Assembly (NCBI GenBank): GCA_964035575.1
Contig: OZ037890.1
Location: forward strand, 310,001 to 374,000
Source of the DNA: Rhynchopus sp. YZ270_cl-10
Lineage: Eukaryota; Euglenozoa; Diplonemea; Diplonemida; Diplonemidae
Direction of reading: 5' to 3'
DNA length: 64,000 nt
Made by a program: the position numbers and the translations under genes. The notes under the pieces were generated by a model. That model was not told the DNA's origin and ran no database searches. It saw only the letters and a program-made list of their open reading frames with translations. Shown here piece by piece: positions 8,369 to 19,242 of the stretch; position 1 is the stretch's first letter; the number at the start of each line of letters is the position of its first letter.

Positions 8369-11188
8369 TCACACCAACGGCTCGTAGACCGCCCCACACT
8401 CCGTTCCCCAGACTCGCGCCGACTGCATGCTTCCTTTTTCATCAAAATCTGACGGCGAATCTGAGGGCGGTGCAATCAATTCAGTTCCAGAAGCAAAAGT
8501 AACTTTTGCGCGCTTTCGCGGTTTCCGCTTCCCGAAGGGACCCTTTTGATATTTCGCCAAAAAAAGCACTGCGAGCGAGAACGCAATCATGATGAAGGAC
8601 AGTGCGCCCATGGTTGCAAGCAGGGGAAGCTCCAGGGGACTGCGGTGAAACAATACTTTGGGCACAACTGCTGGAATATGTGTTGCGTCGGGTAACTCCG
8701 TGGTGATCGTGTACATCGTGTTGAAGTCTGTCAAACAGTATATATTGGTCCCCACCGATGCCACTGAACGGGGAGGATCAGCTGCAACGTTGTGTGCGTC
8801 CAACACCTTCGGACTCCCTGGACTTCCAATCCCAATGGACAGCAGCTGATACATCCCAGACACTTCGCTTTCTGCGAAAACATGCGCGACGTTGCTTCCA
8901 TTTAGATGCAACGCCAGCATCTTCAAATCTGGGTTCACAATCTCCACTTTATCATTGCCTTTGGGATATGCAACGAACCCATTCTCAGTGATACCAAATA
9001 TATCGCCGTTGTGTACTGCTACGTCTATTAAGGTTGTGGTGTTCAATACCTGGTTGGACATGGTAGATTGGGTCACATCTTGGAAGATGTGGATGGCACC
9101 GCAGGCGTACCAATAGAGTGTAGTGCTCTCCGCTGTGAGGATGGGCGGGCAGTCGGGCACGTCCACGACGCGCTTGGAGAGAAGGGTGAGGGAGCCGTCT
9201 GGTTGGAGTTCGAGGATTGCTAGGCTTTTCTGGTGGGCTGGGTTGAGTGCTACAAAGACATAGCGGCCAGATACGCATGTAGAGAGGATGGCCTCGGTGA
9301 AATCATATGCATGGTAGTCGCGTGGTGTAGACACCTCCGCAACGCTCAAAGACATTGCAACAAGGCCGTTGCTGCATTGCAAAATAATGTAAGGCTCCAT
9401 CGAAGTGACCTGCATCTGCCCCGAACACAAAGGCGGTGATCCCGGCACCTTCACCGCCGCCTGCCGCTGTGCGTCAAACCAATACACCCCGTCCACGGAG
9501 TGCAAATACAGCTGCCCCCACCCCGCAGCCACGTCTAGCACAGACCCGACATCAGACAGCGTCATTGATGCGTATGTTTCATATATGGCAGGGTACGGTG
9601 CAAGCGTGTGTGGCACAGCTGTCTTAGGGGGGTGCGTCGGGACCAGGGTTGGGGGAGCTGTTGGCTGTGCTGTTGGTGCAGCTGTTGGTGAAGCTGTTGG
9701 TGAAGCTGTTGGTGCAGCTGTTGGTGCAGCTGTTGGTGCAGCTGTTGGTGCAGCTGTTGGTGCAGCTGTTGGTGCAGCTGTTGGTGAAGTTGTACCACCA
9801 GCTGGGAGTGCTGTTGGCGTTCCTGTAGGCAAGCCTGTAGGAATTGCTGTTGGAATTGCAGTCCGTGGCGCCTCTGAGGCCCCCGGTGCTAATGTGCGCG
9901 GTGCAGCTGGCGATGGTGTGTTTGGCGGCATGGTGGAAGGCGCCAAAGTGGCTGGAGCTGGTGAGGGTGGCGCAACTGAGGATGGCGAATCCGTTTGTGG
10001 CGGAAATGTCAGTGGAGCTGGTGTTGGTGGAGCTGGTGACGATGGCGGATCCGTTTGTGGCGGACCTGTCGCTGGAGCTGCTGTTGGTGGCGGATCTGTC
10101 GCTGGAGCTGGTGTTGGTGGAGATGGTGTGGGTGGCGCTGGCGTGACCAGCTCACTCATCAGCATAGTGTACACGAGGCGCTCATTTGCAAACACGACGA
10201 CACTCCCGCTGTACGCAAGCGCCACACTAGATGCGTCGAAGGGCAGGCCGAGCTGGCCCGTCTTCGGAATCCACGAGGTGACATCCACCGTATGCACCAC
10301 CGATGACCCTGTGGCCACAAGCATCAACCCAGGCAAGGAAAATTCCACATCCACCACCTGCATCACCACCGCCCTCACCAGAGACGTCGGCACCGCACCA
10401 TCCAGCGGCAGCTCATAGACACGAAGCTCTGCAGTGGTGAATGCAAACAGCCGGGTCCCGACCACCTTCATCCGCCAGAACACATAACCGAAGGCCGCAC
10501 TGCTGTCCTGCAGCACTATACTGCCGCCACTCACATCGTACACCAACATATGGAACTGCCCCGCGCTTTCCACACTCACATACAGGTACCGCTCTGCTTC
10601 GTCCACCGCCATACCACCAGCCTCCATCCACGTTGCAAAAGGGAGTGACAAGGTGCGGTCCAGGGTCCAGATCCATTGGGAAAGAGAGTTGTCCCAGGCA
10701 GAGGTGAAGGTGATGACATCGTTTGCGAGGGGCTCACGCGAGACAACATCAATGACGAACCGCACAACGTACACTGTACTGCGCGACACTGCGAAGGCGA
10801 CGCCCCCTGAGTTGTTATGTGCATCGTTCTGTGGTGACCATGACACACTCATGGTCGGTGCCGACGTAGCAGGATTTTCAAAACTTACCCACCGCACTGC
10901 ACGCCCACTAGAGCACGTCAAGAGAACGCCATTCAGGTCCACACTTCTCTGCCCCGCTCGGCAATCGTTGTTCGGGTTAATATAGAACGTCGCCACGAAG
11001 GGGTCTGCCACATCAGATACATTGACCACATGAGTCCCGATGGTGTTTGTCACCACACACCTCCCCGGGTAGTCCCCCAAACACACAACATCAGACACCG
11101 CGCCAGGCACGCTGACTTCCCCTATGGAATTGACCCCCACACCCAAACATAGACACAACAGTAGTAATGTGGGATGGGATCTCCACAT
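8369..11188 (-). CDS. Type I membrane protein: propeller, P/T-rich stalk, propeller, TM (family member A)
   Basis: I start at the ATG at 11188 because it gives a textbook signal peptide (MWRSHPTLLLLCLCLGVGV) and lies 13 nt after a strong pyrimidine tract ending CTCTCCAG; the open frame upstream is spacer. The product is 939 residues. An N-terminal domain (about 20-345) carries LVIVD-like strands such as VVNVSDVADPFVATF, suggesting a beta-propeller. Residues about 348-529 are a Pro/Thr/Ala stalk with a 12-bp repeat coding for P-T-A-A (9658-9786). A second propeller-like domain (about 530-860) follows, then a transmembrane helix (LLATMGALSFIMIAFSLAVL) and a basic cytoplasmic tail starting KYQKGPFGKRK. 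The protein is probably displayed on the cell surface; ligand and function are unknown. Related genes are at 20508, 27636, 40286 and 43355. Confidence 0.85.
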   Translation of the reverse strand: MWRSHPTLLLLCLCLGVGVNSIGEVSVPGAVSDVVCLGDYPGRCVVTNTIGTHVVNVSDVADPFVATFYINPNNDCRAGQRSVDLNGVLLTCSSGRAVRWVSFENPATSAPTMSVSWSPQNDAHNNSGGVAFAVSRSTVYVVRFVIDVVSREPLANDVITFTSAWDNSLSQWIWTLDRTLSLPFATWMEAGGMAVDEAERYLYVSVESAGQFHMLVYDVSGGSIVLQDSSAAFGYVFWRMKVVGTRLFAFTTAELRVYELPLDGAVPTSLVRAVVMQVVDVEFSLPGLMLVATGSSVVHTVDVTSWIPKTGQLGLPFDASSVALAYSGSVVVFANERLVYTMLMSELVTPAPPTPSPPTPAPATDPPPTAAPATGPPQTDPPSSPAPPTPAPLTFPPQTDSPSSVAPPSPAPATLAPSTMPPNTPSPAAPRTLAPGASEAPRTAIPTAIPTGLPTGTPTALPAGGTTSPTAAPTAAPTAAPTAAPTAAPTAAPTASPTASPTAAPTAQPTAPPTLVPTHPPKTAVPHTLAPYPAIYETYASMTLSDVGSVLDVAAGWGQLYLHSVDGVYWFDAQRQAAVKVPGSPPLCSGQMQVTSMEPYIILQCSNGLVAMSLSVAEVSTPRDYHAYDFTEAILSTCVSGRYVFVALNPAHQKSLAILELQPDGSLTLLSKRVVDVPDCPPILTAESTTLYWYACGAIHIFQDVTQSTMSNQVLNTTTLIDVAVHNGDIFGITENGFVAYPKGNDKVEIVNPDLKMLALHLNGSNVAHVFAESEVSGMYQLLSIGIGSPGSPKVLDAHNVAADPPRSVASVGTNIYCLTDFNTMYTITTELPDATHIPAVVPKVLFHRSPLELPLLATMGALSFIMIAFSLAVLFLAKYQKGPFGKRKPRKRAKVTFASGTELIAPPSDSPSDFDEKGSMQSARVWGTECGAVYEPLV
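9658..9786. repeat. 12-bp minisatellite (GCTGTTGGTGCA)n in stalk coding region
   Basis: About ten copies of a 12-mer with occasional A-for-C change. On the minus strand it encodes Ala-Pro-Thr-Ala units of the stalk of the gene at 8369-11188. The unit is a multiple of three, so stalk length can vary without frame loss. Confidence 0.9.
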
Positions 11189-12442
11189 TTGCTTGGGGTA
11201 CTGGAGAGGGTTGGAAATGGGGAAGGGGGAGGGGGGAGAAAGGGAGAATGGGGGGTGAAAGTATAGGGGGAATAAAGTCAAAACTGTGGGGTCATTTTTT
11301 TTGTTGACAAAAAAAAAAAAAAAAAAAAAAAAAGTGGGGTTGATACAGGGTTCTAGCTCAGAAGAAAAAAAAAGTGAAGTTATTAATGCAGGCACCTCCG
11401 ACTGACCCACGTACGATGCCAGCCATCCGGATGAAAGCACAAGTACCCTGCGGCCAACAACAGAAGATGTAAAAAGGAAACCTAATGACTGGCCCGTACC
11501 GTAAGAGAACGAGGGCGGTTCACAACCGCTCGACAGCCGGCGGCCCACCTTCCGTTGAAGAGTTGTGAGCTTACAGGTACTGCAGTTCGCTGCACCCAAC
11601 GCTTGATGCACGATAGTCTACACAAGAGAGCAGAAACCCAAAAACACAAAAAGGGGTGGGCGGGGGGGTCACAACATCTCTCTCTTGGCGCCCCATGCTG
11701 TACCGACAGTTGGGCCTCACCCTTTCTCTTAGGGATATACATGGACGTCCTTACAGGCAGCACACCGTAACCCAAAGGCGTGGCAGAGAGACTCCGTAGA
11801 GCGACTCTGGCCTGACCGCTGGCCATTTATGCTCCGGGTGCGAGCACCCATCATAGCATAGGGGGGCCAGCCTGACCCAGCATTTATATACCCTGCCAGG
11901 GTGAACTTGCATAAAAGAGGGCAGGGGCGTTTAGACCCTGAGGACTAGGGGAAGTCCCGCATACCCCAACAGAAAGACAAAGGCTATGCACTGGTGATAT
12001 AGGAGAGGCAGGGTTGCTGAAAAACAAAAAGACCCTGAAGGCACAAAAACGCCCCGCATACCCCTCCTCGCCTCCTGTTTTGTAATCTCTCAGGTAGGAG
12101 ACATCGGTTCGAGCGGTCAACACCTTCATAGAGTTTCTGGAGGAACGGACCCCCGGATGCAATTTAAGGTCCAGCCCAGGACCAAAAAAAAAGAAACGGA
12201 AAAGGTGGCTCAAAAAAAATTTTTCCGCGCTTCGCGCGGAAAAATTGACCACGCCAAGTCGCTGTTTTTAACAGCAAAGGGGACTGGCTGACGACACTGA
12301 GGACCTCCTGGGCCCAGAGCTGTTGTAGAAGTCTAGCACGACCCGGCTGTACACTGTAACTCTAACTCTAAAAGTTTGTGTGCACGAATTATCAGTAACC
12401 TCAGTACATTTACAAAAGAAATGGCGGTCATGGCACCCAAAG
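11189..12442. other. Spacer upstream of member A; module of the CCAGCC family
   Basis: Pyrimidine-rich (on the minus strand) just before the start of the next gene, then a 28-base A run (about 11306-11334), a directional module at 11385-11442, and about 1 kb of moderately GC-balanced sequence with no frame I trust. A short hairpin of the form TTTTTCCGCGC/GCGCGGAAAAA lies at 12215-12246. I find no RNA gene I can name. Confidence 0.5.
11385..11442 (+). repeat. Spacer module family 'CCAGCC', copy 1
   Basis: Shares GCAGGCACCTCCGACTGACC, then ACGATGCCAGCCATCCGGAT and AAAGCAC with near-identical copies at 39961-40026 and 43050-43117. Diverged relatives are at 42789-42862 and 18129-18182. All five lie in the same orientation, antisense to the genes. 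Copies 1 and 3 also share the following sequence down to GATGTAAAAAGGAAACCTA. Confidence 0.85.
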
Positions 12443-12610
12443 GTTCCTGGCGAAGCCACGGTACGCAACATTTCTAAAATTTGCGCTTAAATTTGCACAT
12501 GTTTCCAGCTAAACTATGTCATGGGAAGGGTGGGTTGCAAGCTTGCGCCGCAGGCGCACGGTACGCTACTTTATTTATTTCGCCATGCTGCATGCTTCCT
12601 TTTCCTTCGA
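12443..12610 (+). repeat. Dispersed repeat R, copy 2
   Basis: Runs from CTGGCGAAGCCACGGTACGC through GCGCTTAAAT, ATGTCATGGG and GCAAGCTTGCGCCGCAGGCG to CACGGTACGCTACTT. It matches 37346-37545 in the same orientation and 5900-6145 inverted. Non-coding as far as I can see. Confidence 0.8.
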
Positions 12611-12780
12611 CGTTTGACCAATCGAGTCCGGCTCGATGGTATCTCAAAAAATTCCCCAAAACCCCGGGTCAACCCGGTACCCATCGACCCATCGACCCGG
12701 GCACCCGGGTCGATAGAACGATGGAACGATGGTTAGGCTGGGGCCTGCGTGTAAAAAAAATCCCAAAAAAAAAAAAAAAA

Positions 12781-12814
12781 AGAACGGAAAAGGTGGGCCA
12801 CCTTTTCCGTTCTA
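12781..12814. repeat. Perfect short hairpin AACGGAAAAGGTGG
   Basis: The arms AGAACGGAAAAGGTGG and CCACCTTTTCCGTTCT surround a 2-nt centre. A half-copy of the same arm occurs at 12190-12207. It lies 16 bp left of the target duplication of the hAT-type element at 12838. Confidence 0.75.
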
Positions 12815-12837
12815 CTGAGCTAGGACCCTGGTTGATA

Positions 12838-13711
12838 CAGAGCTCGCGCTAAAGTCCATCCCTCATCCCGGGATTTTTGGGGGTTTTGGTAGGAACGTTT
12901 TTTTTTTGCAGTACGGGGATTTCATTAAGAAACCAGAAGTTCTAATATTGTTGAGTAAGACCACCACATAGTGGACTTGCATATACATGTGACCCCGCCG
13001 TGGAACGCAATTGGCTCGGAAAGTCAAAAGAAAGAGGAGAAAAAAGAAAAGGGAAAAAAAAAAAAAGTTGGTTACCGTGCGCCTGCGGCGCTGCCTGTTC
13101 CCTTCCAGTTTCTACAGGCAAACACTTGCCCCCTTTACCTTACACTGACGGGTTTTGACCAAAACCAAGAACTTGTCCATTTCGGCAAATTGACCCCACC
13201 ACAGAACGGACGAATTCCGGAAATGCAAATGCCGGTGTTTTCGCGCATTTTCATGTTGCAAGACGTCAGGATCAGGGAGAGAAAATCTGGTTGTGGGATT
13301 TACATTGGCCCTCTTTACCCACATGGATTTTGACCAAAACCAAAAAATTAGCCATTTCGGCAAAGTGACCCCACCACAGCGCGGACGGATTCCGGAAATT
13401 CCAATCGCGGTATGTTTTGGAGCTGAAAACCCACTGATTTTCAGGAGAAAAATTGCTTCCAAATCTCGGAATTTTCCGAATTTTCCTGAAAATGACCCTT
13501 GTTTACGAGTATGGGTTCATATTTTGCGAAAATTTAAGTCACTAAAATTTTGTCCATTTTTCCGTATATACCCCACCACAAGCCGGGATTGGCCCGGAAA
13601 TGCCACAAAACGGGGTTTCCGGGCCTCCCCAGCTAACCTTTTCAAGGAACGTTTTTCCGTACCCGAAATCCATTTTTTCCCCATTTTTTCCCATAATTAG
13701 CGCGACCACTG
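12838..13711. mobile_element. hAT-type non-autonomous element, 874 bp
   Basis: Ends CAGAGCTCGCGCTAA (left) and TTAGCGCGACCACTG (right) are imperfect inverted repeats, and the element is flanked by an exact 8-bp duplication GGTTGATA (12830-12837 and 13712-13719). An 8-bp duplication with CAG...CTG ends is the hallmark of the hAT superfamily. The interior has no transposase but repeats a motif of the form TGACCCCACCACAG followed by TTCCGGAAAT several times, likely subterminal transposase-binding repeats, and includes ACCGTGCGCCTGCGGCGC at 13073. The element at 60837-61807 is a relative. Confidence 0.9.
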
Positions 13712-14721
13712 GGTTGATAGTGCAAACGCTTCTGGGACGCAGGGCACTGATAAAAAAAGGGAAAAGGAAGGAAAATGTGTCTCTCCGCGAGCGCGCACAT
13801 CTTTAAAAAAAAAACCCCCCCTGTGGGAATTCAGTTGAATTAGGGACACCACCGTTGTAAGTGCGTAATGTGTACCAGAATAGGGGGGGGGTTGAAAATA
13901 GTAGCTCTGATAGGTGAGTAAAAGGGGGGGTAAAAAAAGGTGTCACACCCTGTGTACCAGAATAGGGGGTGAATGGGAGGGGCGAAAGGGGGTGGTGAAA
14001 TATAAAATAGGACGGAAAGTGCAAAGACCTGCAGACGCGGGCAATAGGAATCTGACGACTTGGTTACTAGCCGTAGTGAGAGCCAAACAACAGAAACAGT
14101 TAGAGATGAATTATGCTTCATGTGCATACACATCTTCCAACGTCCAACATTATGGTATACAGTTGTTTTAAATTTTGTTCTTTCCATACATGGCAGTCTG
14201 GCCGACTCTGCCAGACTCAAGAAACCCAATATATTGACTTTTTCTTGACTTCTACAAGTCAAGAAAATATAGAATTTTCCAAAGTCTGGCAGGTGCCCAG
14301 ACCACCATGTATGTCTTTCTCTTTCTTTCTTTCTTTCAAAAGGGGGGGATTTAATGAAAAGTGTTAACATGCCACTCACTGTTCAGGTAAAATTTAAGAC
14401 TCCGTCTTTTTGGTGGAAGGGAGAAGGGAGAGGGGTAATGTTGCACGGCGACCAACAATGCCCCGAGTAACGTACTAAATAACATACGTTTTTGCACTTT
14501 GAACTTCAAAAAGCACGCCACTGAGTCTGTTACTGGTTTAGCATGTTCCTCTGGGTTACATGGTCACTGCGTGTAGTGTGGTTGTCGAGCTGTCTGCGCC
14601 TGGACCACGCTCTGGTTCAATAAAAGTTGACTTGAATACAGCCCTCTCGTTGACAGTGTACCTTAATACCACAAGGGCATTGCCAGAGATGAAAGAAAAA
14701 AAGAAAGAGGGGGGGGGGTAG
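13712..14721. other. Gene-free spacer, poly-G/A rich
   Basis: Contains a module of the AGTGC..GCACT type at 13719-13750, another at about 14012-14036, a partial GTACCTT module at 14624-14670, and G- and A-homopolymers. No frame is convincing. Confidence 0.5.
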
Positions 14722-15904
14722 GGGGGGGTACGACTCCAGCCATTTTTTGCGCACGGAAAATTCATTTGGCATTATCTGGTCATCTCCAAGGCAACTGCGG
14801 GTGAAAAACACCCTCAGAGTGGGTCACAGGGGGCCTGTGGGTCGAAAAACGACCCAGAAGCCACCCCAGAATACAAAAAAATGGAAAAAAATAGTGAAAA
14901 AACGGCTTTTTTCACGTTTTGGCCACTTTGGGCAAAATAGCGATTTTTCGAGAAAAAAATCAAAAACCGGGATATTTTTTGACATCACAAAGCCTCCTTT
15001 GGCACAAATATACCCCAAAAGTGGCCTGTGAGTCCATTCCAACCTGTTTTGGATATATTTGACACTTTTGGAAGTGTTTTTTTGGTGTTTTTAGGTCAAA
15101 AAAATGCCCAAGACGTCCCCAAGACATCCCCAAGACACTTTGCACACCCCCTGTTACGGTCATATTTTTTTCGTTTTTTTGCCTGAAACCCCCAAAATAC
15201 CCCTCCCGGACCCCACATAGTCCCGAATATCCATCACACACCCACTCAGAGTGAGTAGAAGCACCCCAAAAAAAATATTTTTTAAAGCCCTTCAACTTCA
15301 ACATGGATGCTGCCGAAACTGAAGCACAATTTTAGGGCTTTAAAAAATATTTTTTTTGGGGTGCTTCTACTCACTCTGAGTGGGTGTGTGATGGATATTC
15401 GGGACTATGTGGGGTCCGGGAGGGGTATTTTGGGGGTTTCAGGCAAAAAAACGAAAAAAATATGACCGTAACAGGGGGTGTGCAAAGTGTCTTGGGGATG
15501 TCTTGGGGACGTCTTGGGCATTTTTTTGACCTAAAAACACCAAAAAAACACTTCCAAAAGTGTCAAATATGTCCAAAACAGGTTGGAATGGACTCACAGG
15601 CCACTTTTGGGGTATATTTGTGCCAAAGGAGGCTTTGTGATGTCAAAAAATATCCCGGTTTTTGATTTTTTTCTCGAAAAATCGCTATTTTGCCCAAAGT
15701 GGCCAAAACGTGAAAAAAGCCGTTTTTTCACTATTTTTTTCCATTTTTTTGTATTCTGGGGTGGCTTCTGGGTCGTTTTTCGACCCACAGGCCCCCTGTG
15801 ACCCACTCTGAGGGTGTTTTTCACCCGCAGTTGCCTTGGAGATGGCCAGATAATGCCAAATGAATTTTCCGTGCGCAAAAAATGGCTGGAGTCGTACCCC
15901 CTAG
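14722..15904. repeat. Large near-perfect palindrome, two arms of about 570 bp around a 42-bp loop
   Basis: Bases 14722-15291 are repeated in reverse complement at 15334-15904, with 15292-15333 as spacer. I found only a couple of mismatches (for example one in GGATATATTT versus AAATATGTCC and one near TCTGGTCATC). The arms contain GGGTCGTTTTTCGACCC-like small inversions. Outer ends are poly-G runs; the right one (15904-15928) is 25 G. No coding potential beyond mirrored shadow frames. A foldback element or replication-generated inverted duplication is likely. Confidence 0.92.
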
Positions 15905-15926
15905 GGGGGGGGGGGGGGGGGGGGGG

Positions 15927-17141
15927 GGTAGGGGAGGGTCACTGCACGTTAAATCTCTCGATAAATGCGATTTTTCCGATTTTGATCCTCAGAACCGCAG
16001 AAGTCCCCGAAAACTATACCAAACCACCTAGGGGACCCAAAAAACGCACCAGCGCCCCAGTTTTGACACAGAAACACTCAGATGATGTCTGAAATGCAAT
16101 TTTTAAAAAATGCCTACAGAACTTGTACCTGCCCACCCCTGTAGATAGAGCAACTCACACATCCATCACGCCTCAGTGTGAGCCAGGGGCCAGAAAAGCC
16201 CCCAAAGCCACATATTTTCACCCCAGAACCTATCCCGAGGGGTACCCAGGCTGTTTCGGGGTGTTTAGAGGGACTTGGTGGAACTTAGAACCATGTTTCA
16301 AAAAGGGTACAAGTACTGTGCCAAGGGTTTGCCCTCTCAAGGGACCAAGTACTTGTACCCTTTTTGAAACATGGTTCTAAGTTCCACCAAGTCCCTCTAA
16401 ATACCCCGAAACAGCCTGGGTACCCCTCGGGATAGGTTCTGGGGTGAAAATATGTGGCTTTGGGGGCTTTTCTGGCCCCTGGCTCACACTGAGGCGTGAT
16501 GGATGTGTGAGTTGCTCTATCTACAGGGGGGGTGGGCAGGTACAAGTTGGTGGTCACTTTTAAAAAACGCAAAAAAGTCGCTCAGAAGTGGTCAAAAGTG
16601 CCCAAAACCGGGCGGAATTCGATTTTTGGGGTCCAAATGGGCCTATGGTGTGGTTTTTTTGACCTCAGGGGGTATTTTTTGATTTATTGCCTACTTCACG
16701 TTTTTTGACGGCTTCAGATACCTTAGGGTGGGAAAACCCTTGGCACAGTACTTGTACCCTTTTTGAAACATGGTTCTAAGTTCCACCAAGTCCCTCTAAA
16801 CACCCCGAAACAGCCTGGGTACCCCTCGGGATAGGTTCTGGGGTGAAAATATGTGGCTTTGGGGGCTTTTCTGGCCCCTGGCCCACACTGAGGCGTGATG
16901 GATGTGTGATTTGCTCTATCTACGGGGGGTGGGCAGGTACAAGTTCTGTAGGCATTTTTTAAAAATTGCATTTCAGACATCATCTGAGTGTTTCTGTGTC
17001 AAAACTGGGGCGCTGGTGCGTTTTTTGGGTCCCCTAGGTGGTTTGGTATAGTTTTCGGGGACTTCTGCGGTTCTGAGGATCAAAATCGGAAAAATCGCAT
17101 TTATCGAGTACAGTGACCCTCCCCTAGGGGGGGGGGGGGGG
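15927..17141. repeat. Second, nested palindrome with three copies of an inner unit
   Basis: Bases about 15935-16331 (starting AGGGTCACTG, running through CTCGATAAATGCG and ATTTTGACACAGAAACAC to GGGTACAAGTACTGTGCC) reappear inverted at about 16734-17122. A further inverted copy of the inner part (GTACAAGTACTTG...CCTGCCCACCCC) is at about 16350-16545, directly abutting the first to form a central hairpin. The remaining spacer 16550-16733 is unique. The right outer end is CCCCTAGGGG running into 15 G. It shares the poly-G/CCTAGG boundary style with the palindrome to its left. Confidence 0.88.
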
Positions 17142-18837
17142 AAAGACACTACCACGCATGAGTGCACAATAGTTGCATCTGTCTACACTTATCCCAGCAG
17201 TCATCAAGAGAAAGAACGACATCACCGATGGATGCATGCGACTGTTTGCCGACGACTATTGTGTGCCCATTATCTCCTTCAAGTGGTTCTTCTGGGAAGG
17301 GGCAGAGGACGTGTCGGATGTGGGTAACGTATATACCTTTCCCCATCTCCAAGAAAGAGAAAATCAGACTCTTTTTTATACCAGCAGGATTGATCTATGA
17401 AAAAAAAGGGGTAAAGATTATTTTCGTTGAACGCAACGAAAAAAGAAGTAGTACAAAATCTTGCAAAGTGATTTGGGAAAGGGGGGGGAATGGTTGTCTT
17501 CGAAAAACGTTGGTTTTATGATTCTGGTTCATACATTAATACCACCTTCGTGTAAAGGAAGAATTTCCCTCCATTTTTTCTTTTTCTTTTCTTTCAAAAG
17601 AAGAAGAGAAAAAAGACAACACAACGGTTGAATCGCATCCCATGCCAGCTAACAGAAGTTACGGTTGTAACAAAAGAAGGGTAACCCGCCCACGGTGCTC
17701 CGGAACCCTGCTCCATTCGTGTAGTCAGAGAATGGAAACAAGGTGCGCTGCGCCTGGTCTGTGCCAGGTCAAAACCAAACAAAAAAAAAACCACAAACAA
17801 AAACACAAAACAGCCTGGTACAGATCTCAAAGTTTTTAAAAATAAATGCCATATTTCTTTTGCTGCGACATTTCGCAGCAAAAGAAAAAACCCCCCAATA
17901 TCAGATAAACCTAGGCCTCGTTGCGCTGAGTCACCTTGTGGAAGGGGAAAAAAGGAGGGGGGGCAGTTCAGAGATGCATTTTTATTTTATTTTTTGTCAG
18001 GCCCGGTATTTTGCTGTACTTTTTTGGTAACACAGACGTCCCCTTACCATTTTAAAAAGACACAAGCAGACTAGGGGAGTGGAGTGGGGTATGGATGTGC
18101 GGTTAAACAGGAGGTCACTTGAGTAATAAAGGAACAGTTGCTGATGCAACCAACGATATCCAGCCATCATGATGAAATCCTAATACAGACGCACAGCAAC
18201 GCTGGTGGGGGTAAAAAACCCCCACCAAAAAAAAAAAATTTTTTCGAGCCCTCAAATCCACCAACGTTTTTTCACCCACCAACGTTTACTGTACGTCTGT
18301 AAAGGCAAACCTGGCTTGATACAAAAATCCCTCCTGTGGCAATATACCTTGGTACATGACCGGTGCACTGTGGGTGGTGTGATGTAAGGTGAAAAAGTGT
18401 GAAACACGGCGAATCAAAGCTACAAAGGGGGCAGGTTCTCAGCCAAACAATAAACAAAAAAAAAAAAGAGGGAAAAAGCCAAAAACCTTTGATGGTTAGG
18501 CTGAGGCCTGCGAGGGTGTGAAAAAAAAAAAAAAAAGAAACAAAATTTTATCGTGGGTTGGGAGTAGGCAACTTAAGGTAATGGGGTCGGGGTGGGTCTG
18601 GTGGCAAACTTAGTGTGGCCGTCTGGGCCTCGTGGGATTGTACTTTGTGAGAAAAAAGCAAAAGAAAACTTTTAAGATGAATGTGCCGCTGCACATCTTA
18701 CAAGAAAGCTTTTGAAAGATGAACAAACAATATCACACATCTTCGGGAATAATTCACACTACACTCCAACGGGCCATCTTTGTGGCTATTACAAGGGGGT
18801 GAGAAGGGAGGGGCTGTACACACTTTAAGTTTGCCAG

Positions 18838-18941
18838 CACAACGGTGAAGTAAATGATTTTACGTGCGGTTTCACCGTTGGCTAACAACGGTGAAACCAC
18901 AAAGTGAAACCACAATTCAATCATTTACTTTTGCCGTTGTG
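18838..18941. mobile_element. 104-bp inverted-repeat (MITE-like) element
   Basis: Ends CACAACGGTGAAGTAAATGA and TCATTTACTTTTGCCGTTGTG are inverted repeats, and a second inner pair (GGTTTCACCGTTG / CAACGGTGAAACC) pairs around GCTAA. The flanks show no obvious target duplication. Confidence 0.7.
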
Positions 18942-19191
18942 AGGAACAGAGGGGGGGTGTTCATTGTTCGTTCGATAACCTGCTAAGATAAGCTGGCAGG
19001 CAGTCTTCACTATTAAAAAAGAGGGGAAAGAAAGTTGACTTTAAACGCAACGCCCTGGACGTGACTGTGTACCTTGGTGCATGACCGGTGCACCGGGGTG
19101 GAAAGGACGGAAAAGAGAATATTCTGATTTCTGAATTTCTGAATAGCCACGAAGAGCCGGTGTCCAGCTGAGTCGGGCATTTTGCTTTTTT

Positions 19192-19242
19192 TTGAAAACT
19201 TGGTTGTATTAGTGTAGACACCCGAGGATGAACTCCACTATA
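19192..19242 (+). repeat. Spacer module family 'AGTGTAG/CTCCACT', representative copy
   Basis: Reads TTTGAAAACTTGGTTGTATT, then AGTGTAGACACCCGAGGATG and AACTCCACTATAT. AGTGTAG can pair with CTCCACT with one mismatch. Other copies: 32071-32124, 33991-34040, 34441-34492, 50304-50370, 19259-19323, 55985-56031, 62366-62416, and a truncated one running into a CA repeat at 62439-62491. The outer parts are conserved while the interior varies (GACACCCGAGGATGAA versus TTGCCTCGGTTGTGTTGCC). All copies share one orientation; on the gene strand they are mostly followed by an A-rich tract. Confidence 0.85.

Noticed and set aside
9405-10418. Plus-strand frame of Gly/Val/Ala repeats
   Set aside because: Antisense shadow of the Pro/Thr stalk of the gene at 8369-11188.
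8369-11611. Longer N-terminus for the first surface gene
   Set aside because: The extra 141 codons cover a repeated spacer module and a poly-Phe from a T run; the ATG at 11188 gives a signal peptide directly after a splice acceptor.
14747-15878. Mirrored 72-114-codon frames in the palindrome arms
   Set aside because: Identical frames in both arms reflect the inverted duplication; composition is Phe/Lys low-complexity and lacks any recognisable motif.
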